64,000 bases of DNA, from positions 62,001-126,000 of the forward strand of contig NZ_LGTQ01000012.1 of NCBI RefSeq assembly GCF_001306455.1, written 5' to 3'. Positions within the stretch are counted from its first letter, which is position 1; each line of letters begins with the position of its first letter. Below are positions 1 to 8,233 of the stretch, one piece after another. The position numbers and the translations under genes are program-made. The notes below the pieces were generated by a model. It did no database searches and was not told where the DNA came from. It saw nothing but the letters and a program-made list of their open reading frames with translations. This DNA is from Jiulongibacter sediminis (lineage in GTDB: Bacteria; Bacteroidota; Bacteroidia; Cytophagales; Spirosomataceae).

Positions 1-240
1 TCCGGACTGTTGCAATATGTTCGACATCCATTGTATACTGCAACACTGATGATTTTCTGGGGATGGTTTTTATTCAGTAACAGCTACCACAATCTCGCCT
101 TTTGTCTGGCCAATACACTATATATCCTGTTGGGAATACAATGGGAAGAGAAAAAACTCATTAGACAATTTGGAGAAGAGTACCTCGAGTACCGCAAGAA
201 GACTCCCATGCTTTTCCCAAAAAAGTTTAACTTTTCATAA
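1..240 (+). CDS. Isoprenylcysteine methyltransferase-type membrane protein (3' end only)
   Basis: The reading frame is open from the first base of the window and stops at 238-240, so only the C-terminal 79 residues are present. They contain an RHPLY motif, a hydrophobic helix, an EEK segment, and a closing EYLEYRKKTP stretch followed by a short Pro/Phe tail. This arrangement is typical of the C-terminus of the ICMT / phospholipid-methyltransferase / NnrU-like family of integral membrane SAM-dependent methyltransferases. The substrate cannot be inferred from this fragment. The apparent start at position 10 is a TTG inside the gene and is not the real start. Its 3' end overlaps the convergent BatA-like gene by 14 bases. 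Confidence 0.7.
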   Translation, partial: SGLLQYVRHPLYTATLMIFWGWFLFSNSYHNLAFCLANTLYILLGIQWEEKKLIRQFGEEYLEYRKKTPMLFPKKFNFS

Positions 241-2293
241 ACCTCACCAAAAGAATCTCAACGAGTAGAAAAGCTAATGCTGCATAAAGAAAATACTTCC
301 AGAGCTGTTTACCGAAGTTGCTTTCGGCAAAGCTATCGATAAAATCACCATCAAGTATATTGTCAAAAACAGTAATGTTCGGCTGCTCAGCAAAAATATC
401 CTTTAACTCTTCAGGGGTATATTGACCCATTTTAGACTCTTCCGAGTTATGGTTGAGAGCTAATAATTTCCGGGTAACTCCATCCTGTTGAAGTTCAAAA
501 AAGCCTGACTCTATCTCATCCCCCAGTTCGGCGATATCTGGCAATTCCAAAATCAGATTATTACGAATAACCCGCTGAACCGGAATCACCTCTTTCTCTC
601 CACTTTTCAAAGTGTAAACTGCATTTTGAGGAGCATCATTCATCGGAATTATAATACTTCCTTCATCAAAATTATAAGCCAGTCGTTGAGGCTTAACACT
701 CAATGCAGCCATTTTAAATAATGTAGGAACAAACAAGGCGTGCTCGGCAAAATTGCCAAAACGGCCGAGTAATGGAGAACTCAAAAGATACACGGAACCA
801 TCACCAAAATTAGCCTGACTTAGAAAATTCTTACCACTTTTCATCATTAGAAGCCTGGTTCCGACCCCACTCCAATCCAGTACAGGTTTTACCGAAGGCA
901 AATTGAGAATAACATCACCCGACTGCTCGAAAACATCAGCAAAAAATGGATTGGACTTATCCGGCTCCGTTAGCATAGTCGGAGTAACATTTACTGAAGA
1001 TGAGTCTTTCAAAACCCGGAGAGAACTGAGACCAAGACTGGCCAGGGTTTCTCTATAAACCTGCTCAGAAGGATTTGACGAAGGAATAACCAAAACATGC
1101 CCACCTTCTCTTACAAAGGTCTGAATGGCCGTTTGAAGATTGGGGTCAAAAGCCTGAATCCCTTCAAGAATCACAAAATCGTTTTCAGAGATTCGATTCA
1201 AATTAACATTCCCTGAATTGTATTGAGAAAAGTTAAACAAACTATCGTTCGAAAAGAGCTTTGCTACGTAATCAGACGGTGACCGCTCCTGAAAAAGATG
1301 AAGAATATTGATGGCCGGCGAAATATCCAACACAAAATAACTTTCATTATCAAAGGTAATGGGCTGATCGTCAAACTGCACTACTCCACGATGTTCACCT
1401 TTTTCTCTAACCGTAAAATTGAAACTTGCCGTGGCATACGTATCAGGTGCTATGCTAACTGAACTGGTGCTGGTTTGAACATCATCTATAAAAAGTTTCA
1501 CAGGGAGGTTTTCTACCGGCTCATTACCGGAATTAAACACTTTGACATAGAGCACACTGTTCTGCATTTCTCGAACAAAAGGCGAAGCAAGCCATACAGA
1601 ATCCACAAAAACGTTTTTAAGCCCTTCTCCCTGCACAGGAATCAGATAAATTTGCTGGCTACTATCCACTCTAAAGTTCTGTAAATCACCGACCGTACTT
1701 TTTTGAAAATCTGAGAACCAGAAAAAGCTGTTTCTGTCAGCAGAGGATTCTTTATGAGCCATACTAACCTGTCGCCGATAAACATTCTCCAGTGTTCGGT
1801 GTCTTGAAGAAAAACCTACTTCGGTTAATCGGTCTTTGATTTTTGCCGCCCCTTTAATAAACTGATCATCCCCACTGAAACTGTTACTCAAAAACTGAAC
1901 ATTCTGCTGGTTTTTAAATAGGCCAAGAAGCTCATCAATCTTAACGGCCGCTAGGTCAATATACCGCTTATTCTCCGTTGTATTCTGCATACTCAGAGAG
2001 TTATCAAGATAGAGACTATTCATCCCTCTTTTGGTAGTACTCTGATCATTTTCAGCAGGTAAAAAAGGCTGGGCAAAAGCAACAACCAAAGCCGCTATAA
2101 AGGCCATTCTGGCAGCCATGATAAGCCATTGCTTCAGCCGTCTGAAAGAAGAAGTTTCAGTTTCGACTTTCTTGAGAAAAGCAACATTGGTAAAGAAGAC
2201 TTTTTTGGTTCGCCTGAAATTAAAAAGGTGGATAATAAGAGGGATGGCTAATGCCAGAAGTCCCCATAACATACCCGGATGTGCAAATTGCAT
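227..2293 (-). CDS. BatA/VWA-type membrane protein
   Basis: This 688-residue protein has the BatA (aerotolerance-type) N-terminal domain: two hydrophobic helices at about residues 8-25 and 57-78, with a basic RRTKK patch between them. A single-pass helix lies near the C-terminus (about 664-685). After the second helix comes LDNSLSM with D97, S99 and S101, which matches the DxSxS metal-binding (MIDAS) motif of von Willebrand A domains. The central part (about 330-560) looks like the glutamine-amidotransferase-like fold seen in long BatA-domain proteins of Bacteroidota. The family is thought to act at the inner membrane with a large periplasmic part; its biochemical role is unknown. The usual MoxR/BatB partners are not adjacent. 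A glycosyltransferase gene lies 12 bases upstream and is probably co-transcribed. Confidence 0.8.
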   Translation of the reverse strand: MQFAHPGMLWGLLALAIPLIIHLFNFRRTKKVFFTNVAFLKKVETETSSFRRLKQWLIMAARMAFIAALVVAFAQPFLPAENDQSTTKRGMNSLYLDNSLSMQNTTENKRYIDLAAVKIDELLGLFKNQQNVQFLSNSFSGDDQFIKGAAKIKDRLTEVGFSSRHRTLENVYRRQVSMAHKESSADRNSFFWFSDFQKSTVGDLQNFRVDSSQQIYLIPVQGEGLKNVFVDSVWLASPFVREMQNSVLYVKVFNSGNEPVENLPVKLFIDDVQTSTSSVSIAPDTYATASFNFTVREKGEHRGVVQFDDQPITFDNESYFVLDISPAINILHLFQERSPSDYVAKLFSNDSLFNFSQYNSGNVNLNRISENDFVILEGIQAFDPNLQTAIQTFVREGGHVLVIPSSNPSEQVYRETLASLGLSSLRVLKDSSSVNVTPTMLTEPDKSNPFFADVFEQSGDVILNLPSVKPVLDWSGVGTRLLMMKSGKNFLSQANFGDGSVYLLSSPLLGRFGNFAEHALFVPTLFKMAALSVKPQRLAYNFDEGSIIIPMNDAPQNAVYTLKSGEKEVIPVQRVIRNNLILELPDIAELGDEIESGFFELQQDGVTRKLLALNHNSEESKMGQYTPEELKDIFAEQPNITVFDNILDGDFIDSFAESNFGKQLWKYFLYAALAFLLVEILLVRFMKS

Positions 2294-2305
2294 ATGCTTT
2301 TATTT

Positions 2306-3046
2306 TTACGAGCCCTTTTTCATGTAATCGCCTCTGGAGAAGTACTTTTCAATAAAACAATACATGAGAATAAAGAAATAACGGCTTCCCATTTCCTTTA
2401 TTTTCAATTTTGACTCCCCATATTTCCGGTTTGTCCAGCTATTGGGTACCACGGCATATGAGTACCCCCTCACCATAGCTTTCAAAGGCAGTTCAATAGT
2501 CAGATTAAAATGTGGAGAAAGAAAAGGCTTAATACCATTTATCGTTTCTCTTTTATATAACTTAAAGGCATTTGTGGTGTCATTATAGTCAATCCGCATC
2601 AGCATTTTAACAATGAAATTAGCCACCCTGTTAATGACTTTCTTGTGCTTTGGGTAATCAATCACTTTTCCTCCTTTCCCCCACCGACTACCAAAAACTG
2701 CATCCACATCTTCCTGAATCATCGTTTGGTAATACTTCACCAAATCTTCAGGATCATCAGACATATCCGCCATAAAAACCGCAACACAATCACCAGAAAA
2801 ACGCTCCAGACCGTAACGAACGGCATAGCCAAAACCATTAGGGCCGGAGTTAGTCTCAAAAACAAGGGTAGGGATTTCCTGCTGAAGCGTTGCTAAAACA
2901 TCTGCTGTATTGTCTTTTGAATTGTCATTGGTAACCCAAATTTCATGGTCTATTCCATGTTTTTGCAGTGTAGAGTATAAAGACCTGAGGGTTTCAGGGA
3001 TAGATTCGGCCTCATTATAGGCTGGAATAACCACGCTTAGCTTCAT
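2306..3046 (-). CDS. Family 2 glycosyltransferase (dolichol-phosphate mannosyltransferase-like)
   Basis: The 246-residue protein starts with the GT-A signature SVVIPAYNE at residues 3-11. It has a nucleotide-sugar and metal-binding segment ADMSDDPED near residues 93-101 and the GSRWGKGG stretch common in DPM1/ArnC-type enzymes. This subfamily transfers a sugar from NDP-sugar to a polyprenyl phosphate at the cytoplasmic face of the membrane. No paired C-terminal membrane helices are present; there is only one hydrophobic stretch near residues 222-235. The specific sugar and acceptor cannot be told. It precedes the BatA-like gene by 12 bases on the same strand, which suggests one transcript. 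Confidence 0.85.
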   Translation of the reverse strand: MKLSVVIPAYNEAESIPETLRSLYSTLQKHGIDHEIWVTNDNSKDNTADVLATLQQEIPTLVFETNSGPNGFGYAVRYGLERFSGDCVAVFMADMSDDPEDLVKYYQTMIQEDVDAVFGSRWGKGGKVIDYPKHKKVINRVANFIVKMLMRIDYNDTTNAFKLYKRETINGIKPFLSPHFNLTIELPLKAMVRGYSYAVVPNSWTNRKYGESKLKIKEMGSRYFFILMYCFIEKYFSRGDYMKKGS

Positions 3047-3143
3047 GACGTAAAATTGTAGAGAAAAGCTGAGATGAGCAACGCCCCCGATTGACCTTTC
3101 TGAAATGACTGATTAAACAAATTTTAAATAGCTGATTTCCAAT

Positions 3144-4262
3144 TTACTTCCCTCTGTTCCTCCCCCACCAAATCATAAACCCTGTTACAGGTAAACTAGC
3201 GGCTATTAGAGACATACCAAAAGCCAGTACCTTTCCTGCGAATCCCAGTATACCACCTGTATGAATATCATAGGTCATACGAATTAATAAATCTGCGGTG
3301 TCTGCATCTTTAAGTCTGCCGTAAATATTCTTTACAGGGACCTCCTCCAGGGTATATTGGTCAAAATAACGATAATCTGCACTCCAATGCACCCCTTCAT
3401 TTGTGTTAACATTGGCTCCTATGGTCGCTGAGTCTGACTCTATAGTGTGGACTTCTAATGAAAGGGCATCCGGATGTTCGTTTTTCATTTTCTCCCATAC
3501 AAGATCAATGACCGGTTTCTCAAAATTCAGGTTCTGAGTAGATACCTTGGAAATAGGCTCTGAAAACAACAGATCTTTCTCGCCACCTGTGGCAGTATAT
3601 ACCAGCTTAGTAAACCATTGAATCCCGAAAAAAATACCCGTAATGGCAATAATGAGCAGCAATGCCGAGCTATAAAAGCCGGGGATATTATGTAAATCAT
3701 AATTTTTTCTTTTCCATTTGGTGCTTGGTTTCCATTTAAACCAAAACCGCTGCCGGGCAGCTGCCTTGTTTTTAGGCCACCATAAAACGATCCCGGAGAT
3801 TAGCATAAACACAAAAAGAAGCGTAGCATAAGAGGTCAAAGGCTGACCGATATTCGGTGGCAACCACATATAATAATGACCATTTATAACCCATCTGAAA
3901 AAGGTCTTGTTCATGTCCTGCGTATGAATAATCTCAGCCGTGTACGGATTCACATAGATCACATAGTAATGCTCCTCTGGCTCAAAACCATAGAAGATGG
4001 CCTCTACACTCCTGTCTTTTGCCGGATAATTAATAGCATGCAAGTGCCATTCAGGCAATTCTTTTCTGGCGACTGCCTCAAAAGCCGAAGGTGGTAATAC
4101 GGGCTTTTGCTGTACTTCAGAAAACCTGTAAGGCTGTAAGGCATCCTGAATTTCTCTCTCAAATGCATACAGACAGCCCGTTATACTAACTATAAACACC
4201 ACCAGCCCTGTGGAAAGACCGAGCCAGAGGTGTATTTTCCCTGCTATTTTTTTTAAAGTCAT
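3144..4262 (-). CDS. PepSY-associated membrane protein, probable siderophore-iron reductase component
   Basis: The 372-residue protein has an N-terminal helix (about 14-34) with the KIHLWLGLSTG sequence typical of PepSY_TM proteins, further helices near 142-162, 194-215 and 341-365, and two large extracytoplasmic segments. Conserved histidines follow the family pattern (for example NGHYYMW, and HNIPG before the third helix). Related proteins (PiuB/FsrB-like) sit beside siderophore receptors and are thought to help reduce or release iron at the inner membrane. Here the gene lies only 8 bases downstream of a siderophore-type TonB receptor, so co-transcription and a shared role in iron uptake are likely. 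The reductase activity is inferred from family and context. Confidence 0.82.
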   Translation of the reverse strand: MTLKKIAGKIHLWLGLSTGLVVFIVSITGCLYAFEREIQDALQPYRFSEVQQKPVLPPSAFEAVARKELPEWHLHAINYPAKDRSVEAIFYGFEPEEHYYVIYVNPYTAEIIHTQDMNKTFFRWVINGHYYMWLPPNIGQPLTSYATLLFVFMLISGIVLWWPKNKAAARQRFWFKWKPSTKWKRKNYDLHNIPGFYSSALLLIIAITGIFFGIQWFTKLVYTATGGEKDLLFSEPISKVSTQNLNFEKPVIDLVWEKMKNEHPDALSLEVHTIESDSATIGANVNTNEGVHWSADYRYFDQYTLEEVPVKNIYGRLKDADTADLLIRMTYDIHTGGILGFAGKVLAFGMSLIAASLPVTGFMIWWGRNRGK

Positions 4263-4270
4263 CAGGTGCT

Positions 4271-6610
4271 TCAGTATTTATAACGAATGCTTAATCGGGC
4301 ATTTCTAAGGGCCTCAGCCTGCCAATAGTAAAACTGACTCCAAGAATAATATCCCCCTGAAATCACACTGGCATTGAAGAGGTTATTCACGTTTAAAGCC
4401 ACATTGAAGCGATCAAAAGTATAAGACAAAGCACCATCAAATCGGGTATAAGAGGGCATTTGAGGATCAACAGTGGTATCATAAGCGGAGTACCAAGATG
4501 TACGGCCTCCAGCATGAGAGGCTCCCATTGAAATACCAAACCCTTCCAGTGCTCCTCTGTCCATATGATAGTTTAGCCAGGCATTTGCGATATGTCTGTC
4601 AGTCCCCGGAATTTGCCTTCCTACCAGATACTCTTCGGTATCTTCAGAGATCTGACCATCAGTGAAAGCATAATTCATTGTCACATCCAGACCATTGAAA
4701 ATTTGTCCACGCAGATCAAATTCAACACCCGAGGTTTTCGTTTGTCCCAGCTGCACCGAGAAATATTGATGCTCCGGATCTGTCGTAAGAACGTTATTTT
4801 TAGTTATTTGATAGGCTGCTAATGAGGCTACCCATCGACCATCAAGCCACTGTTTTTTTATACCGATTTCTGTGTTCAAACCCGAAACAGGATCAAAAGG
4901 CTTTCCATCAAAACCGGCTCCGGCCTGAGGAATAAACGACTCATCGACTACACCATATACACTCATGTTTTGATTAATGGAGTAAGAAATCCCCACCCTC
5001 GGGGTAAATTTTCCGGCATCTACCTCACCGCTATAGGGATCATCATTGCCTGTAGAAGTGTATCGCCCAGCCAACGTCAGTCTAAGTTTTTCTTTCAGGA
5101 GATGGATTTCATCCTGTGCATAAAATGCCATGTATTCATTTGAATAATGAACGCCACGTTGTCGAAGACTCAGACTACGGTCATAGACCGGATAGGATGA
5201 CGAAGGGACGTTGCCAAAAACAGGATTATAGACATTAAAACCTGTAGAGCCAGGGATGGCTCCACCCTGAGCCCAGTCATGGTAAAAATCATATGCTCCC
5301 ATATCTAGTCCCGTAAGAATTCTGTGAGTGATATTTCCTGTAAAGGCATCACCGTTAACAAAGAACTGCCCTACACGGGTCTGACCTTGAATATCCCAGA
5401 TAGACTCGGCTCTTTGTAAGGTATCTCCGATAAACCCTGAAGGCCACAAACTACTTCCGATCTGATCAAACGTAAGATGAGCAAGTTGACCAGTAAACTT
5501 CCAGTTTTCATTCAAACTATGAGCAAGAATGAGCAAAAACGACCGATCGTCAATCGTTGTTGGTGACATATTGTTTTCAAGCGTAGTAAAGTCTGTGGGT
5601 AAATCACCCAGACCATTTGGGGAATAGATATAATTTGAACCAATCGGGGACATTTTAACATGCTGATAATTGTATTCCGCTGTGAGGGAGGTTGAAGGGT
5701 TAATCTGGTACTTTAATACCGGGGCTACAGAAATGCGGTTATTGTATTCAAAAGGCCTTTGCGTTCCCTTTTCCTGTCCCATCAGATTCAGACGATATTG
5801 TAGCTTTCCATCTCTGCTTATGGTTCCGTCAATGTCCAAAGTACTTCTGTAGGTTCCGAAACTCCCAACCGTCATTGAGACCTCTCCTTTCCGGTAACCG
5901 GTTGGTTTCTTGGTAACCACATTATAGAATCCGCTGGGCTCACCTGCGGCTAGCATAAAACCCGCCGGTCCTTTGACAAACTCAATACGCTCCACCATAC
6001 TCATGTCCTCAGTAAGAGGGCCCCACGTTTGGGTTACATTCATTCCATTTCTAAAAGAGGCCACCCGAGAACCTCTCATAACTATTCGGGCATAATTCTC
6101 CCAATGTTCTGATCGGGTAGCTCCACTCACATTACGGATCACCCCCTCACGCATATCAAAAATCTGCTGATCTTTCAACGTCTGATTGGTAATCACCTGA
6201 ATGTTCTGAGGCACATCCAGCAGGGGTGTTCTGAGCCTCAGCGAAACAGATGGATAATCTGTGACATATTTTCCCGGATCTGCAGTGACTAGAATTTCGT
6301 TGAGCTGATTTTCATCGACTTCTAAAATAAAATTAATGGTTGCCGTTTGGCCATCAGAAAGTGTTAAGCTTTGTTGGGTAGGTTTCATTCCAACAATAGA
6401 AGCTTCAATTTTAAAAGTACCTTCCGGAACATTGTTTAACTCATAAGCTCCCGTTGAGTCCGTTAGGGTACCAATTGTGGATCCCTTGAGTACCACACTT
6501 ACAAAAGCTGCCGGTTGTTTATCCTGAGTTCTGACAGTACCCTCTATTCTGTTTTGTTGGGCAATGACCAGCCCGGGGAAAAGTAAAATTAATTGTAATA
6601 GCTTTTTCAT
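4271..6610 (-). CDS. TonB-dependent siderophore receptor
   Basis: The 779-residue protein has a signal peptide ending near VIAQQ, then a carboxypeptidase-regulatory-like domain (about 20-105), a plug domain (about 115-230, with DVPQNIQVIT and the VERIEFVKGPAGF motif) and a 22-strand-type barrel ending in a C-terminal tyrosine. The plug sequences resemble the TIGR01783 siderophore receptor family (FhuA/FpvA type). It should import a ferric-siderophore or similar chelate across the outer membrane using TonB energy. No STN signalling domain is present, so cell-surface signalling is unlikely. The next gene, 8 bases downstream, is a PepSY membrane protein. A good -33/-7 promoter and an inverted repeat lie just upstream of the start, which suggests metal-responsive control. 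Confidence 0.9.
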   Translation of the reverse strand: MKKLLQLILLFPGLVIAQQNRIEGTVRTQDKQPAAFVSVVLKGSTIGTLTDSTGAYELNNVPEGTFKIEASIVGMKPTQQSLTLSDGQTATINFILEVDENQLNEILVTADPGKYVTDYPSVSLRLRTPLLDVPQNIQVITNQTLKDQQIFDMREGVIRNVSGATRSEHWENYARIVMRGSRVASFRNGMNVTQTWGPLTEDMSMVERIEFVKGPAGFMLAAGEPSGFYNVVTKKPTGYRKGEVSMTVGSFGTYRSTLDIDGTISRDGKLQYRLNLMGQEKGTQRPFEYNNRISVAPVLKYQINPSTSLTAEYNYQHVKMSPIGSNYIYSPNGLGDLPTDFTTLENNMSPTTIDDRSFLLILAHSLNENWKFTGQLAHLTFDQIGSSLWPSGFIGDTLQRAESIWDIQGQTRVGQFFVNGDAFTGNITHRILTGLDMGAYDFYHDWAQGGAIPGSTGFNVYNPVFGNVPSSSYPVYDRSLSLRQRGVHYSNEYMAFYAQDEIHLLKEKLRLTLAGRYTSTGNDDPYSGEVDAGKFTPRVGISYSINQNMSVYGVVDESFIPQAGAGFDGKPFDPVSGLNTEIGIKKQWLDGRWVASLAAYQITKNNVLTTDPEHQYFSVQLGQTKTSGVEFDLRGQIFNGLDVTMNYAFTDGQISEDTEEYLVGRQIPGTDRHIANAWLNYHMDRGALEGFGISMGASHAGGRTSWYSAYDTTVDPQMPSYTRFDGALSYTFDRFNVALNVNNLFNASVISGGYYSWSQFYYWQAEALRNARLSIRYKY

Positions 6611-6612
6611 TT

Positions 6613-6635
6613 TTATTTAGACTAATTATAAATAA
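6613..6635 (-). promoter_or_regulatory. Possible iron-repressor operator (inverted repeat)
   Basis: TTATTTA at 6613-6619 and TAAATAA at 6629-6635 form a 7-bp inverted repeat with a 9-base spacer. It lies between the receptor's -7 box and its start codon, where a bound repressor would block transcription. The TTTAGACTAA part resembles a half-site of DtxR-family operators. Function is inferred. Confidence 0.35.
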
Positions 6636-6640
6636 CGCGA

Positions 6641-6671
6641 CAAATGTAGAGAACCCACCTAAACCTATCAA
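6641..6671 (-). promoter_or_regulatory. Promoter of the siderophore receptor gene
   Basis: Read on the minus strand, TTGAT (6671-6667) is followed after 18 bases by TACATTTG (6648-6641). This fits the Bacteroidota -33 TTG / -7 TAnnTTTG promoter. Transcription would begin near 6636, about 25 bases before the ATG. Confidence 0.6.
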
Positions 6672-6703
6672 GCTTTATTTAGAATTAATTTAAATAATGT
6701 GTT

Positions 6704-7207
6704 TTAATTTTTGAGGAGGGTCAAAATTTCAAAATCAAATTCGTTCTTCTCATTCTTTTCAAAGAATTGACGTTCAATGATTTTCCAACTATCAAAGAGT
6801 GATAGATCAAAAAAGGCGTCGGCCTCCGGCGAAGAATGAACTTTAGTAAGATAGACCTTTGAAGCATAAGGAAGAGCCTGTTCGTAAATATTGGCCCCGC
6901 CGATAACAAAAATTTCCTCGCTTCCCTCCTGCTCAGCTGCAAGATCAAAAGCTTTCTCCAGAGAATAAACCACCTCACAGCCTTCCACTTTCAGGCGTTT
7001 ATTACGAGTCACAATGATATTCGTTCGTTTGGGAAGTGGTCGACCAATAGAATCAAAAGTCTTTCTACCCATAATGATACTATGGCCACTAGTCAGTCTT
7101 TTGAAGTTTTTCAAATCATCAGAAAGATGCCAGATCAAAGTATTATCCTTGCCGATAGCATTATTTTCAGCTACAGCGATGATGAGGGAGATGTTATTTT
7201 GGGGCAT
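6704..7207 (-). CDS. folA: Dihydrofolate reductase
   Basis: The enzyme reduces dihydrofolate to tetrahydrofolate with NADPH in the cytoplasm. The family signatures are all visible: AVAENNAIGKDN near the N-terminus, WHLSDDLKNFK carrying the catalytic acidic residue, GRKTFDSIGRPLP for NADPH binding, and FVIGGANIYEQ in the second half. The length (about 167 residues) is normal for a chromosomal DHFR. I chose the ATG at 7207 (MPQNN) rather than the in-frame ATG three codons upstream, because the core fold begins directly after it; either is possible. thyA, a frequent neighbour, is not adjacent. There is no sign of the divergent trimethoprim-resistant plasmid type. Confidence 0.93.
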   Translation of the reverse strand: MPQNNISLIIAVAENNAIGKDNTLIWHLSDDLKNFKRLTSGHSIIMGRKTFDSIGRPLPKRTNIIVTRNKRLKVEGCEVVYSLEKAFDLAAEQEGSEEIFVIGGANIYEQALPYASKVYLTKVHSSPEADAFFDLSLFDSWKIIERQFFEKNEKNEFDFEILTLLKN

Positions 7208-7262
7208 TAAATTCATCTTAAAGTGACTGCCCTCTGCTACGCCCAGGTTGACAAATAGTACT

Positions 7263-7290
7263 GTCAGTTCGAGCGGAGCCGAGAACCTCG
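7263..7290. repeat. Copy of a dispersed intergenic repeat (GTCAGTTCGAGCG-type)
   Basis: The short stretch GTCAGTTCGAGCGGAGCCG followed by AGAACCTCG lies between folA and the CDICGC gene. It resembles a GTCAGTTCGAGCG..GTCGAGAAC element that I recall as scattered between genes in many Bacteroidota genomes. Only one copy is seen in this window, so the assignment rests on memory of the family. Confidence 0.4.
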
Positions 7291-7318
7291 TTTATACTCA
7301 AAAGTACTAACTATTTTC

Positions 7319-8233
7319 TCAAAACATCCTGCTCAGAGAAACCGCAAAACCTTGATTGAGTTTTAACTCCTGATTACTGAGGTTCTGTGCTATGGGCAAT
7401 TGACCGTTTATGCTCAGACCGAATTTTTTCCAATATAAATCCACTCCTGCGGCACCATTGACATACCAACCGCCGGTAAACTCATTGCGTTCGCCATTGA
7501 CTAGGTCCTGCCCTTTAATTTCCGAGTTCGTTCCTGCTGAAATAACCAGATTGGCATTTCCGATATATACCGAGCGAAAAGCCAGAAGACTCAACAGCGT
7601 TTGATTTGCAAAATGATAGCCATTGTCGTTGGTGCCATTGATATTGTACATCAAATTGATATTTAAACCCGCATCATGCTTTTTTAGAGTATAAATGAGG
7701 TTCAAAGGCACATCCCAGCTTCCTGTACCCAGTTGAAAATTGGCATTGGCCACCTCAGCTACGTCATATTGATCGTAATGATAATCGCCCAGCGGAGCTT
7801 TTACCCCGAAACCTGCCATTAGCTGATGGTTCCATTGCTGATGCAGCCTGGTGGTATCTACAAAAGTGTTCAGCAGGTTATAATACACCAGCACCCGTGA
7901 ATCACCTACACCCTCAAGCCTGGCTTTAAAATCATCATAAAATCTGTTTTGTTCGTTTTGCTGATAGGGTAAAAAAGCCATTAGCTGAACTTTGGGCAAC
8001 GGATATAACCTCGCCCACAATTCGGTGGTTCTGAAGGTCTCTTGAGCCTCTAAAAGCGTACTTCCAATATGGGAGTCAAAGCTATTCTGCCGATAGCGAA
8101 TGCCCGCAAACTGCAAATGCCCTTGCGGCAAAATCCCGAAGAATGAGCCGCCATTTACACATCCGCAGATATCGCAGGCCTGACTTTCAAAACTTGCAAA
8201 AAGTATAAGTACTAAAATTGAGAATTTTTTCAT
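7319..8233 (-). CDS. Secreted CDICGC-motif protein, probable outer-membrane barrel, copper cluster
   Basis: The 304-residue protein has a signal peptide (MKKFSILVLILFASFESQA) and a mature N-terminus that starts at once with CDICGC, three cysteines within six residues. The rest alternates short aromatic and polar stretches and ends in RMF with a terminal Phe, which suggests an outer-membrane beta-barrel. I do not recognise a named family with certainty. Similar proteins are, as I recall, often encoded beside MbnP/MauG pairs in Bacteroidota. The gene overlaps the upstream peroxidase gene by 4 bases (ATGA), so translation is probably coupled. A role in metal (copper) export, sensing or binding is inferred from the cysteine motif and context only. 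Confidence 0.7.
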   Translation of the reverse strand: MKKFSILVLILFASFESQACDICGCVNGGSFFGILPQGHLQFAGIRYRQNSFDSHIGSTLLEAQETFRTTELWARLYPLPKVQLMAFLPYQQNEQNRFYDDFKARLEGVGDSRVLVYYNLLNTFVDTTRLHQQWNHQLMAGFGVKAPLGDYHYDQYDVAEVANANFQLGTGSWDVPLNLIYTLKKHDAGLNINLMYNINGTNDNGYHFANQTLLSLLAFRSVYIGNANLVISAGTNSEIKGQDLVNGERNEFTGGWYVNGAAGVDLYWKKFGLSINGQLPIAQNLSNQELKLNQGFAVSLSRMF

